The notes beneath the pieces are model-generated. The model saw only the letters and a program-made list of their open reading frames with translations, was not told the origin of the DNA and searched no databases. Position numbers and translations under genes: made by a program. Of a stretch of DNA of 64,000 nucleotides, positions 48,163 to 56,791 are shown piece after piece (position 1 is the stretch's first letter; each line of letters opens with the position of its first letter). Source of the DNA: Bosea sp. 29B (GTDB taxonomy: Bacteria > Pseudomonadota > Alphaproteobacteria > Rhizobiales > Beijerinckiaceae); the NCBI RefSeq assembly GCF_902506165.1, contig NZ_LR733817.1, positions 4,555,625-4,619,624 of the forward strand. The letters run 5' to 3'.

Positions 48163-49109
48163 TGACCACGCTGCTGCTCGCCAAGCACGACAACAAGAGC
48201 CTCAACGAGGCCACCCGCAAGGCCCTGACTGCTGCCAAGGATCTCGGTGCGCCCGTCCATGTCCTGGTCGCGGGCCTGGGCGCCAAGGCCGTTGCCGAAG
48301 CCGCTGCCAAGCTCGACGGTGTCGAGAAGGTGCTCCTCGCCGACGATGCGTCCTATGAGCATCGCCTCGCCGAGCCGCTGGCCGCGCTGATCGTTTCGCT
48401 CGCCCCCGGCTATGACGCGCTGGTCGCGCCTGGCACCACCACCGGCAAGAACGTGATGCCGCGCGTCGCAGCCTTGCTCGATGTGATGCAGGTCTCCGAG
48501 GTGACGAAGATCGTCTCGGCCGACACCTTCGAGCGGCCGATCTATGCCGGCAACGCCATCCAGACGGTGCAGTCGGGTGACGCCAAGAAGGTGATCACCG
48601 TGCGCGGCGCGTCCTTCCAGGCGACCGGCGACGGTTCCGCCAGCGCCCCGATCGAGAGCGTCTCGGCGGCCGCGAACCCCGGCACCTCCTCCTTCAAGGG
48701 CGAGGAGGTCGCCAAGTCCGACCGGCCGGAGCTGGCTTCGGCCAAGATCATCGTCTCGGGCGGGCGCGCGCTCGCCTCGGCCGAGAACTTCGCCAAGGTT
48801 ATCGAGCCGGTGGCGGATCGCCTCGGCGCCGCGATGGGCGCCTCGCGCGCCGCAGTCGATGCCGGCTACGCCCCCAACGACTGGCAGGTCGGCCAGACCG
48901 GCAAGGTCGTGGCACCGGATCTCTATGTCGCGGTCGGCATCTCCGGTGCGATCCAGCACCTCGCCGGCATGAAGGACTCGAAGGTCATCGTCGCCATCAA
49001 CAAGGACGAGGAGGCGCCGATCTTCCAGATTGCCGATTACGGCCTCGTCGGCGATCTCTTCACCATCCTGCCCGAGCTCGACAAAGAGCTCGAAAAAGCC
49101 GGCAAGTAA
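48162..49109 (+). CDS. etfA: Electron transfer flavoprotein alpha subunit
   Basis: ETF alpha (315 aa). The FAD domain shows [38 protein letters not shown] and [15 protein letters not shown]. The ATG sits one base before the etfB stop, so translation is coupled. The dehydrogenase gene follows after 74 bases. Confidence 0.97.
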   Translation: MTTLLLAKHDNKSLNEATRKALTAAKDLGAPVHVLVAGLGAKAVAEAAAKLDGVEKVLLADDASYEHRLAEPLAALIVSLAPGYDALVAPGTTTGKNVMPRVAALLDVMQVSEVTKIVSADTFERPIYAGNAIQTVQSGDAKKVITVRGASFQATGDGSASAPIESVSAAANPGTSSFKGEEVAKSDRPELASAKIIVSGGRALASAENFAKVIEPVADRLGAAMGASRAAVDAGYAPNDWQVGQTGKVVAPDLYVAVGISGAIQHLAGMKDSKVIVAINKDEEAPIFQIADYGLVGDLFTILPELDKELEKAGK

Positions 49110-49183
49110 TCGGTAAACTAAGTCGCGTCGCGGGCGGCGATCAGGCCGTCCGCGCCAGCTCCCTCGGGGAACAGAAGCGTCAC

Positions 49184-50065
49184 ATGGACCACCAGATCAA
49201 GACCGTCGGCATCATCGGGGCCGGGCAGATGGGCAACGGCATCGCCCATGTCGCCTCGGTCGCGGGCTTCGACATCAGGCTGCACGACGTCGCCGAAGAG
49301 CGCATCAACGCGGCGCTGGCGACGATCGATGGCAACATGGCCCGGCAGGTCGCCAAGGGCGCCATCGCCGACGAGGACCGCCGCACGGCGATGAGCCGGA
49401 TCGTCGCGGCGCCGAAGCTGGAGGATCTGGGTCCGTGCGACCTCGTGATCGAGGCTGCGACCGAGAGCGAGGAGGTGAAGCGCAAGATTTTCACCGCCGT
49501 CTGCGCCCATCTGCGCCCCGACGCGATCCTGGCCTCGAACACCTCGTCGATCTCGATCACGCGGCTCGCCGCGGCGACCGATCGCCCCGAGCATTTCATC
49601 GGCATCCATTTCATGAACCCGGTACCGCTGATGCAGCTCGTCGAGCTGATCCGCGGCATCGCCACGGACGACGGCACCTTCGAACGCGCCAAGGGCTTCG
49701 TCGCGGCGCTGCACAAGACGGCGTCGGTCTCCGAGGATTTCCCGGCCTTCATCGTCAACCGCATCCTGCTGCCGATGATCAACGAGGCCGTCTACACGCT
49801 CTATGAGGGCGTCGGCTCGGTCGAGGCGATCGACACGGCGATGCGGCTCGGCGCGAATCATCCGATGGGCCCGCTCCAACTTGCCGACTTCATCGGCCTC
49901 GACACCTGCCTGTCGGTGATGCAGGTGCTGCATGACGGTCTCGCCGATTCGAAGTACCGGCCATGCCCGCTGCTGGTGAAGTACGTCGAGGCCGGCTGGC
50001 TCGGCCGCAAGACCAAGCGCGGCTTTTACGATTATCGCGGCGAAAAGCCGATTCCGACGCGCTAG
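49184..50065 (+). CDS. 3-hydroxyacyl-CoA (3-hydroxybutyryl-CoA) dehydrogenase
   Basis: NAD-dependent dehydrogenase of 293 aa. The dinucleotide motif GIIGAGQMGNGIAHV lies at residues 9-23. SNTSSISITRLA, GIHFMNPVPLMQLVE (catalytic His) and FIVNRILLPMINEAV are the 3-hydroxyacyl-CoA dehydrogenase signatures, and GANHPMGPLQLADFIGLD starts the C-terminal domain. Length matches the short-chain (hbd/paaH) type. Its place after etfBA fits butyrate or polyhydroxybutyrate-related metabolism. Confidence 0.95.
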   Translation: MDHQIKTVGIIGAGQMGNGIAHVASVAGFDIRLHDVAEERINAALATIDGNMARQVAKGAIADEDRRTAMSRIVAAPKLEDLGPCDLVIEAATESEEVKRKIFTAVCAHLRPDAILASNTSSISITRLAAATDRPEHFIGIHFMNPVPLMQLVELIRGIATDDGTFERAKGFVAALHKTASVSEDFPAFIVNRILLPMINEAVYTLYEGVGSVEAIDTAMRLGANHPMGPLQLADFIGLDTCLSVMQVLHDGLADSKYRPCPLLVKYVEAGWLGRKTKRGFYDYRGEKPIPTR

Positions 50066-50073
50066 AACACGCT

Positions 50074-50161
50074 CGTCATGCTCGGCCTTGAGCCGAGCAT
50101 CTCTGAAACCAGCTTCTTCTGCATGAGATTCCCGGGCCTGCCTGAGCCACCCGGGAATCAC
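50074..50161. repeat. CGTCAT-type intergenic repeat after the dehydrogenase gene
   Basis: CGTCATGCTCGG then GAGCCGAGCATCTC forms the left hairpin, and ATTCCCGGGCCTG with CACCCGGGAAT the right one. The right end is degenerate compared with the copies after atpD and sdhB. It starts nine bases after the stop codon and fills about 40 percent of the 210-base gap. Confidence 0.65.
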
Positions 50162-50275
50162 TGCTGCCATTCGCCCATTCGCGCCGCAACATCGTCGCTT
50201 CACATTCCTGTCGCATCGCGCTTACATTGATGCGGCAGGATTCGTGCGAGCCCTAGAAGCGGAGGCGCGATACGG

Positions 50276-50848
50276 GTGACGGCGCATGTGATGCATCCGA
50301 TGGCCTCGCCGGACGGTTGTCCGGCGCTGGTGCTCAACGCCGATTTCCGGCCGTTGAGCTACTATCCGCTCTCGTTGTGGAGCTGGCAGGACGCGATCAA
50401 GGCGGTCTTCATGGACCGGGTCAACATCGTCTCCGAATACGACACGGTGGTGCGCAGCCCGAGCTTCAATATGAAGCTGCCCTCGGTCGTCTCCCTCAAG
50501 ACCTATATCAAGCCCTCGCGCACCCCGGCCTTCACCCGCTTCAACGTCTTCCTGCGCGACCGCTTCGCCTGCCAGTATTGCGGCACGCGCGACGAGCTGA
50601 CCTTCGACCATGTCGTGCCGCGCTCGAAGGGCGGGCTCACCACCTGGGAGAACGTCGTCGCGGCCTGCTCGCCCTGCAATCTGATGAAGGGCGACAAGAT
50701 GCCGACTGCGGTCGGGATGATCCCGATGCAGAAGCCGTTTGCACCGTCGATCAACGACCTGCACCGCAACGGCAAGCTGTTCCCGCCGAACTATCTGCAC
50801 GATAGCTGGCTGGATTATCTCTACTGGGATTCCGAGCTGGAGCCGTAA
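50276..50848 (+). CDS. HNH endonuclease family protein
   Basis: A 190-aa protein with an HNH nuclease domain: zinc cysteines in FACQYCGTRDEL and ACSPCNLMKG, and the active-site strand LTFDHVVPRSKGG. The N-terminal part (CPALVLNADFRPLSYYPLSL) is the conserved extension of a chromosomal HNH family widespread in alphaproteobacteria. It starts with GTG. No restriction or phage genes lie nearby, so a housekeeping DNA role is more likely than defence. Confidence 0.88.
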   Translation: MTAHVMHPMASPDGCPALVLNADFRPLSYYPLSLWSWQDAIKAVFMDRVNIVSEYDTVVRSPSFNMKLPSVVSLKTYIKPSRTPAFTRFNVFLRDRFACQYCGTRDELTFDHVVPRSKGGLTTWENVVAACSPCNLMKGDKMPTAVGMIPMQKPFAPSINDLHRNGKLFPPNYLHDSWLDYLYWDSELEP

Positions 50849-50859
50849 TCGCGCGCCGC

Positions 50860-51150
50860 TTAGGCGCGCCAGAAGGGCTGTGCGAGATAGCGATCCAGCC
50901 GGTCCCGCGACAGGCCGAAGTCCTCAAGCGCTGTATCAGCTTCGTGGCGGAAGACGGCGTGCAATCGGCGGCGCCACAACCAGCGTTGCAGCCAGAGGCG
51001 CGGTCCTGCCGCCAGCTCGCTCTCGAACCGTGGCTGCAGCAAGTCGATGCCGGCCATGCGGCCTGGCCTCTCGGCCTTGACAGCTCCGGAGCGGTTCGCG
51101 ACGAGGCGTCCACCCATAGAGATGACTTGCGCTGACAGTGTCTCGCCCAT
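50860..51150 (-). CDS. DUF1127 domain-containing small protein
   Basis: A 96-aa basic protein. The C-terminal half (LRLWLQ-type helix, RRRLHAVFRHEADTALEDFG and LSRDRLDRYLAQPFWRA) is a DUF1127 arginine-rich module, a family linked to phosphate, RNA and stress regulation in alphaproteobacteria. The ATG at 51148-51150 has GGGAGG upstream; the frame continues upstream without coding character. It is divergent from a LysR gene with only 29 bases between start codons. Confidence 0.72.
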   Translation of the reverse strand: MGETLSAQVISMGGRLVANRSGAVKAERPGRMAGIDLLQPRFESELAAGPRLWLQRWLWRRRLHAVFRHEADTALEDFGLSRDRLDRYLAQPFWRA

Positions 51151-51179
51151 TGCAGCCTCCCGGCGAAAGACGTGATGCG

Positions 51180-52148
51180 ATGACGGGTAACAGCAGCGAG
51201 AACGACGCGCACACGACGAATTCGAACAGCCCTGTGCGTTTCCCGAACATGCCCGGCGGACAGTTGCGATTGCCGCCGCTTTCGCAGCTTCCCGCCTTCG
51301 AGGCGACAGCGCGGCTTGGTTCGATGACGCTCGCAGCGGAAGAGCTCGGCCGCACTCACAGTGCAATCAGCCGGCAGATCAAGGCGCTGGAAGAGGCGAT
51401 CGGCTTGCAGCTCCTCGATCGAGGCATTGCGCCGCTCGGGCTGACCGCAGCAGGCAAGACGCTGTACGCAACGACCCGGATGGCGTTCGAGGCGTTCGAC
51501 AGCTGCATGGGGCAGCTCCGGCCGGCCCTGGGCAGCGAGGTCGTGACGCTCGGAATCGGTTCGAGCTTCGCCACGCGCTGGCTGGTCCCGCGCCTGCCGC
51601 GCTTCTATGCGCTTCACCCGGAGATCTCGCTGCGCCTGACGATGGTCGGAGCGTCGATCGTCGAGGTCGACGACTACGATCTCGTCACGAGCTGGAATCG
51701 CCTGGGCTACGATCTGCCGGACGATCAGCGCTTCCATGTGCTCGGCGATGTCAGCTTCGCTCTCGTCTGCGCACCGCATTACCGGTTCCGCCTGGAGGCG
51801 GGCCGGCTGCTGGCAGAGACGCAGCTCGTCGGCCGCTGGCCGATCACGGTCCAGTCATTCTATCGCGAGCATCCACTCGTCGTTCCCGTCGCTTCGCGGA
51901 CGCTGACATTTCCGCACATCCACATGTGCATCGAGGCCGCCGTTGGAGGGTTGGGAGTAACGCTGGTCGAAACGCGCTTGGCGCAGCCTGAACTCTCGGA
52001 TGGCCGGCTGGTCGCGCCGCTAGGCGCCTTGACGATCGCGGGCGGGCTCGTCGCCTTTCCGCATCGCCGGCGCGAGCCGAAGGCGGCGACGCGCAAGCTG
52101 CTGGCCTGGCTCAAGGAGGAGGCAGGCGCCGCACAAGCGCCGCTGTAG
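51180..52148 (+). CDS. LysR family regulator, GcvA-like
   Basis: LysR regulator (322 aa) with an N-terminal extension of about 35 residues before the helix-turn-helix (LPAFEATARLGSMTLAAEEL, then GRTHSAISRQIKALEEAIGL). The effector domain has the GcvA-style FATRWLVPRLPRFYALHPEI and GLGVTLVETRLAQPEL. The start at 51180 leaves a 29-base spacer to the DUF1127 gene; a start near the helix-turn-helix is possible. It converges on the ABC permease operon, and whether it controls that or the DUF1127 gene is unknown. Confidence 0.88.
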   Translation: MTGNSSENDAHTTNSNSPVRFPNMPGGQLRLPPLSQLPAFEATARLGSMTLAAEELGRTHSAISRQIKALEEAIGLQLLDRGIAPLGLTAAGKTLYATTRMAFEAFDSCMGQLRPALGSEVVTLGIGSSFATRWLVPRLPRFYALHPEISLRLTMVGASIVEVDDYDLVTSWNRLGYDLPDDQRFHVLGDVSFALVCAPHYRFRLEAGRLLAETQLVGRWPITVQSFYREHPLVVPVASRTLTFPHIHMCIEAAVGGLGVTLVETRLAQPELSDGRLVAPLGALTIAGGLVAFPHRRREPKAATRKLLAWLKEEAGAAQAPL

Positions 52149-52166
52149 TCTTAAGCGCGCCGGCCG

Positions 52167-53033
52167 TCAGCGCGACCGCGAGCGCGGATCCGAGGCATCG
52201 CGCAGGGCATCGCCGAGCAGGTTGAGCGCCAGCACCGTGACGAGGATGGCAAGGCTCGGGAAGACCGCGAGCCACCAGGCGTCGAGGATGTTCTCGAAGC
52301 CCTCGCGGATCATCGCGCCCCAGGTCGGTGCCGGCGGCGGCACGCCGAGCCCGATGAAGCTGAGCGAGGCCTCGGTGCGGATCGCCGATGCCAGCCAGAG
52401 CGAGCTCATCACCACCACGTCCGAAATCATGTTCGGCAGGATGTGGCGGGTCATGATCCGGAACGGACCGCAGCCATAGGAGCGGCTGGCCTCGACGAAA
52501 TCGCGCTGGCGCAATGTGATCGTCGGCGCCCGGGCGACGCGGGCGAAGGGCGCGACCTCGGTCACCGCGATGGCGATGATCAGATTCTCCAGGCTGGCGC
52601 CGAGCATGGCGGCGATCATCAGGCCGAGCAGCAGGGTCGGGAAGGCGAGCAGCACGTCGAGCACGCCCATGACGAGCTGGTCGAAGACGCCGCCGATATA
52701 GCCGGCGAGTACGCCGATCGCGGTGCCGACCAGCATCGCGATCAAGATGGCGACGAAGCCGACGAAGAGCGAGATGCGCGCGCCGTAGATCAGGCGCGAG
52801 AGCACGTCGCGGCCATAGGAATCGGTGCCGAGCCAGAACTCGGCGGAAGGCGGCTCCAGCCGTGCCACGATGTTCTGCTCGAGCGGATCATGCGGGGCGA
52901 GCCAGGGCGCGAACAGCGCGACGCCGACGATCAACGCCAGCAGGACGAGCCCGACCCAGGCGAGCCGGTTCTGCGTGAAAGCGAGCCAAAGGCCGCCGGG
53001 CTGGATCGCGACGGGGGTGTCGGCGGCGCTCAT
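52167..53033 (-). CDS. Peptide/opine-type ABC transporter permease (DppC family)
   Basis: Inner-membrane permease of 288 aa with six helices. PHDPLEQNIVARLEPPSAEF and WLGTDSYGRDVLSRLIYGAR form the OppC-type N-terminal block, and EASRSYGCGPFRIMTRHILPN is the EAA loop that contacts the ATPase. Last gene of the operon, overlapping the preceding permease by four bases. No ATPase gene follows. Confidence 0.93.
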   Translation of the reverse strand: MSAADTPVAIQPGGLWLAFTQNRLAWVGLVLLALIVGVALFAPWLAPHDPLEQNIVARLEPPSAEFWLGTDSYGRDVLSRLIYGARISLFVGFVAILIAMLVGTAIGVLAGYIGGVFDQLVMGVLDVLLAFPTLLLGLMIAAMLGASLENLIIAIAVTEVAPFARVARAPTITLRQRDFVEASRSYGCGPFRIMTRHILPNMISDVVVMSSLWLASAIRTEASLSFIGLGVPPPAPTWGAMIREGFENILDAWWLAVFPSLAILVTVLALNLLGDALRDASDPRSRSR

Positions 53034-53974
53034 GAGTATTTCACCCTGGGGTCGACGAGGCCATAGGCGAGGTCGGTCAGCGTGTTCACGACGATCACGC
53101 AGATCGCGAAGATGATCATCAGCCCCTGCAGCAGGGTGTAGTCGCGGGCGTTGAGCGCCCCGATGATCAGTTTGCCGAGGCCGGGCCGGTTGAAGATGAT
53201 CTCGGTCAGCACCGAATTGCCGATCAGCGTGCCGAAATAGAGCCCGACCACGGTGATGATCGGGATCAGCCCGTTGCGCAGGGCATGGGTGACGACGAGC
53301 TGGGCTGGGCCGACGCCCTTGGCGCGAGCGGTGCGGATGTAATCCTCGGTCAGGACGCCGAGCATGGCGGCGCGGGTCACGCGCATCACATAGGCGGTCA
53401 TGATGATGCCGAGATTGAGCGCGGGCAGGGCGAGCGCCCGCATGCGCTCAGCGAAGCTCCCCGCGCCGCTGGTGTTGCCGAGCACCGGGAACCAGTTCAG
53501 CTGGATCGCGAAGACGATCAGCATCAGGATGCCGGAGACGAAGGCGGGGAAAGAGAGGCCGATCAGCGAGACGACGCGCGAGACATAGTCGACCCAGCCA
53601 TTGCGGCTGAGCGCGGCGGCGACGCCGAGCGGCAGGCCGAAGACGAGGCCGATCGTGATGGCAGCGACGGTCAGCTCGATCGTCGAGGGGAGGACGAGCA
53701 GCACCTCGCGGATGACGCTGCGCCCGCTCGACAGCGACTCGCCGAAATCGCCGGTCAGGATCTTGCCGAGGAAGGCGAGGTACTGGACGTGGACCGGCTG
53801 GTCGAGGCCGAGCTTTTCCCGGAGCGCGGCGAGCGAGGCAGCGCTCGCCTGGTCGCCCAGGATGACCGAGGCGGCATCGCCCGGCACGAGGCGGACCAGG
53901 ACGAAGATCGCCGTCAGCATCACGAACAGAGTGGGGATGGCGAGCAGGATGCGCCTGACCAGATAGCCGATCAT
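53030..53974 (-). CDS. Peptide/opine-type ABC transporter permease (DppB family)
   Basis: Permease of 314 aa, partner of the DppC-type gene. The start MIGYLVRRILLAIPTLFVML and the sequence FLVRLVPGDAASV-like block are typical of the first permease of dipeptide and nickel systems. RTARAKGVGPAQLVVTHALRN is the EAA loop. It overlaps both neighbours by four bases. Confidence 0.93.
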   Translation of the reverse strand: MIGYLVRRILLAIPTLFVMLTAIFVLVRLVPGDAASVILGDQASAASLAALREKLGLDQPVHVQYLAFLGKILTGDFGESLSSGRSVIREVLLVLPSTIELTVAAITIGLVFGLPLGVAAALSRNGWVDYVSRVVSLIGLSFPAFVSGILMLIVFAIQLNWFPVLGNTSGAGSFAERMRALALPALNLGIIMTAYVMRVTRAAMLGVLTEDYIRTARAKGVGPAQLVVTHALRNGLIPIITVVGLYFGTLIGNSVLTEIIFNRPGLGKLIIGALNARDYTLLQGLMIIFAICVIVVNTLTDLAYGLVDPRVKYS

Positions 53975-55101
53975 GCTACCGCTCTTTCCTGCATAAGCCG
54001 CGCCGGCGCAAAGGCGGCGATCTCGCGGCGCGTCCGCCCCTCGCAGACGAGCTCGGCCAGGATCGAGCCGACGACCGGGACGAGCTGGAAGCCGTGCCCG
54101 GAGAAGCCGAAGGCGTGGACGAGGCCGGGCGCGTTCGGCGACAGGCCGATGACCGGTATGTGGTCTGATGTCTCCGCCTCGATACCGGTCCAGCAGCGGG
54201 CGATGCGCACGCCCTGTACGGCCGGGAAGAGGTCGCTGGCGGCGCGCGCGCCCCTGGCAAGCTGGCGGAAATCGACGCTGCTGCGCTCGCGGTCGAGATC
54301 GGCCGAGCCTTGCAGGCCGCCGCCGATCACCAGCGTGCCATGGCTTGCCTGTTTGAAGGAGAGCGCGCGGCCGACGACGCTGACGACGGGATCGAGCAGT
54401 GGCGCGAGCCGCTCGGTGACGATCATCATCGAGGCCCGGACGCCGAGCGGGATCGCATCGCCGAAAAGGGCCGCAAGTCGCCCGGCCCAGGCGCCGGCGG
54501 CGTTGACGACGTGAGATGCACGAAAGCGCCTGTCACCGCAGACGAGCAGCCAGTCGCTGCCCTGCCGATCGACCGCCTCGACGCCGCAGCCCTCGGCGAT
54601 GACGACGCCTTCAGCCTCGCCGGCGCGGCGGAAGGCGGCGATGGTGCGGTGCGGGTCGGCGGCGCCGTCACGACGCGCCACCAGCGCGCCGACGCAATGC
54701 GGGCTTAGCGACGGCACGAGGCGACGCAATTCGGCGGTGTCGATCAGCTCTTCATGGCCGTAGCCGAGAGCGCTGGTGCGCGCCTGGCGCTCGATCAGGG
54801 CCGGCATGTGCTCGGGCATCTCGGCGACGCGCAGCTGGCCATGGGCATGGAAGCCGCAATCGTCGCCGACGATCGTCTCGATCCGGTGCCACATCGCCAT
54901 CGCTTCGAGCGAGATCGGGATCTCGGCGATGTCGCGGCCGAGGGTGCGGACACCGGCCGCGGTGGCGCCGGAGGCATGACGGCCGGTCCAGCGCCGCTCG
55001 ACCAGCGCCACTCGCCGGTCGGCACGGGCGAGATGCAGCGCAGCGGAGAGGCCGTGCAGCCCGCCGCCGACCACGATCACGTCGAATGCGGCCTCGCTCA
55101 T
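53971..55101 (-). CDS. FAD-dependent oxidoreductase, DAO family (second copy in locus)
   Basis: A 376-aa flavoprotein with a dinucleotide site at FDVIVVGGGLHGLSAALHLA (residues 6-25), the covalent-type region ATAAGVRTLGRDIAEI, and the C-terminal FAD loop AFGFSGHGFQLVPVVGSILA. Glycine/sarcosine oxidase beta-like enzymes have this layout. It is related to, but distinct from, the DAO protein at the head of the operon, so the locus may serve two substrates. Start and stop overlap the neighbours by four bases each. Confidence 0.85.
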   Translation of the reverse strand: MSEAAFDVIVVGGGLHGLSAALHLARADRRVALVERRWTGRHASGATAAGVRTLGRDIAEIPISLEAMAMWHRIETIVGDDCGFHAHGQLRVAEMPEHMPALIERQARTSALGYGHEELIDTAELRRLVPSLSPHCVGALVARRDGAADPHRTIAAFRRAGEAEGVVIAEGCGVEAVDRQGSDWLLVCGDRRFRASHVVNAAGAWAGRLAALFGDAIPLGVRASMMIVTERLAPLLDPVVSVVGRALSFKQASHGTLVIGGGLQGSADLDRERSSVDFRQLARGARAASDLFPAVQGVRIARCWTGIEAETSDHIPVIGLSPNAPGLVHAFGFSGHGFQLVPVVGSILAELVCEGRTRREIAAFAPARLMQERAVA

Positions 55102-56498
55102 GCCGCGGGTTCCTGCTCGTCGAGGCTGGCGAGCTCGCCGAGCGTCACCGGCTTCAGCGGCGGCCTGATGCGGTAGAAGCCGACCTCCTCGACGGATCGA
55201 CCCTGCGCTGCGGCGACGATATGGGCCATGCTGTAGCCGCACTGCCGGCCTTGGCAGGGACCCATCCCGGCGCGGGTGAAGGCCTTGAGCTGGTTGGGAC
55301 CCGGTCGTCCCTCGACCGCGCGGGCACGGAGCTCGCCGGCGGTGACCTCCTCGCAGCGGCAGACCAGCGTCTCGTCGGGCGGAGCATAAAGCTGCGGGCG
55401 CGGCGCATAGAGCGCATCGAGGAAGGGGCGCAAAGCGAGCGCGCTGGAAAGGGCGCTTCGCTCGGGCACGGCGGCGGTCTCGGCTGTGGCGTCATCGAGC
55501 CGGCCGAGCTTCGCCGCGACCCGCAATCCCGCAAGTCGGCCGCGCGGCTCGGCTGCCTCGGCTCCGCCGATGCCGGCGCCGTCGCCGGCGACGAAGATAT
55601 TGGCTTGCGAGCTCTCGCCCCAGGAGTCGAGCACCGGGACATAGCAGTGCTGGCCGGCATGCCAGCTCACCGCACATCCGAGCGCCAGTGGTGCATGGAT
55701 GTTCGGCACAACACCCTCATGGACGAGCAGCACCTCGGCGGGGACTTCTGCCTCGCGGCCGTCTTCCGTGCGGTAGCGCAGGCGCTGGAGACGGCCATCG
55801 CCCTCGGCGCGCAGCTCGGTGACATGGCGGATGATGGGGACACCGGCCCGGCGCAGCGCCAGCGACCAGGACAGGCCCTTGATGAGATCGCCGAGGCGCC
55901 CGAGCCCTTGCGGCAGGTGGCGCAGCGCAGCTCCGATACGTCCGCGCGGGGTGGTGTCGAGAAAGCCGGCGATACGACCGCCCGCCGCCAGGAGCTGGGT
56001 CATGTAGAGCAGCGGCAGCGGGCCGCAGCCGGCGATCCAGACCGGCTTCTCCGGCACGGAATCGGCCGTCTTCAGCAGGATCTGGGCGGCGCCGACCGTC
56101 AGCACGCCCGGCAGCGTCCAGCCGGGGAAGGGCATGGGCCGCTCCTGCGCGCCGGTGGCGAGGATGATCGCCCGCGCCGTTACGATGCGGGCCTTGCCAC
56201 CACGCGTGATGAAGGCGTGGAAGCCCGGCTCGATCTGCCAGAGCTGGCTCTCGGGCTCGTAAAGCGCGCTACAGGCACGGAAGGCCGCGGCGCGTTCGGC
56301 GCCGGACAGGTAGCTCTCGCCGAGCCGTTTGGCGCGCGGCGTCGCGGCGACGGTCTCGATGCCGCGCCAGATCTGGCCACCGGGTGCCGGCTGGTCGTCG
56401 ACGACGCGGACGGAAAGGCCGTGGCGGCGGGCGGTGACGGCGGCGGCCATGCCGGCAGGGCCGGCGCCGACAATCAGGAGGTCGGTGTGCTCGCTCAT
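55098..56498 (-). CDS. NAD(P)/FAD oxidoreductase, alpha subunit of HcnB/OoxA/LhpB-type dehydrogenase
   Basis: Two-dinucleotide flavoprotein of 466 aa. FAD site DLLIVGAGPAGMAAAVTARR at about residues 5-24; second site PVWIAGCGPLPLLYMTQ; FVAGDGAGIGGAEAAEPRGR near 285-305. The C-terminal part has a BFD-type iron-sulfur module: CRCEEVTAGELR and GPCQGRQCGYSMAHI. With the gamma subunit (next gene upstream) and a DAO-type beta subunit this matches opine oxidase, hydrogen cyanide synthase and D-hydroxyproline dehydrogenase complexes, which pass electrons to the respiratory chain. Substrate here is unknown. Confidence 0.88.
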   Translation of the reverse strand: MSEHTDLLIVGAGPAGMAAAVTARRHGLSVRVVDDQPAPGGQIWRGIETVAATPRAKRLGESYLSGAERAAAFRACSALYEPESQLWQIEPGFHAFITRGGKARIVTARAIILATGAQERPMPFPGWTLPGVLTVGAAQILLKTADSVPEKPVWIAGCGPLPLLYMTQLLAAGGRIAGFLDTTPRGRIGAALRHLPQGLGRLGDLIKGLSWSLALRRAGVPIIRHVTELRAEGDGRLQRLRYRTEDGREAEVPAEVLLVHEGVVPNIHAPLALGCAVSWHAGQHCYVPVLDSWGESSQANIFVAGDGAGIGGAEAAEPRGRLAGLRVAAKLGRLDDATAETAAVPERSALSSALALRPFLDALYAPRPQLYAPPDETLVCRCEEVTAGELRARAVEGRPGPNQLKAFTRAGMGPCQGRQCGYSMAHIVAAAQGRSVEEVGFYRIRPPLKPVTLGELASLDEQEPAA

Positions 56499-56791
56499 GC
56501 CGACAGGCTCCTGCGGCCCCGCTGGCGGGCGATGCGCATGCCGTTGGCGACCGGTGTCAGGCAGCTCTGGACCGAGCCCTGGCCGTCGATCTCGACGAGG
56601 CACTCGAAGCAGACGCCCATCATGCAATAGGGCGCGCGCGGGCTCCCCGATACCGGCGTGGTCCGGCTCCAGCCTTCCTGCTGGCGAAGCAGCACCGCGG
56701 CGACGCTCTCACCGAGCTCGGCGGCGACGGGGCGCCCGTCGATGAAGATGGTGACCGCCTGCGGCCCCGGGTCATGCAGCTTGCGGAACAT
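56495..56791 (-). CDS. (2Fe-2S)-binding small subunit (HcnA/LhpE-like gamma)
   Basis: A 98-aa ferredoxin-like protein with the cluster ligands in APYCMMGVCFECLVEIDG and a fourth in SVQSCLTP. The start VTIFIDGRPVAAELGESVAA is the beta-grasp fold. It would mediate electrons between the two flavoproteins encoded on either side. Starting at the ATG 56789-56791, it overlaps the upstream beta-type gene by 20 bases and the alpha gene by four. Confidence 0.88.
   Translation of the reverse strand: MFRKLHDPGPQAVTIFIDGRPVAAELGESVAAVLLRQQEGWSRTTPVSGSPRAPYCMMGVCFECLVEIDGQGSVQSCLTPVANGMRIARQRGRRSLSA

Noticed and set aside
50276..50848. HNH gene as part of a restriction or homing system
   Set aside because: No methylase, intron or mobile genes nearby and the N-terminal extension is that of a widespread chromosomal family.
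55086..56630. Plus-strand frame of 514 residues over the oxidoreductase genes
   Set aside because: Antisense shadow; the minus strand has clear FAD and iron-sulfur motifs.
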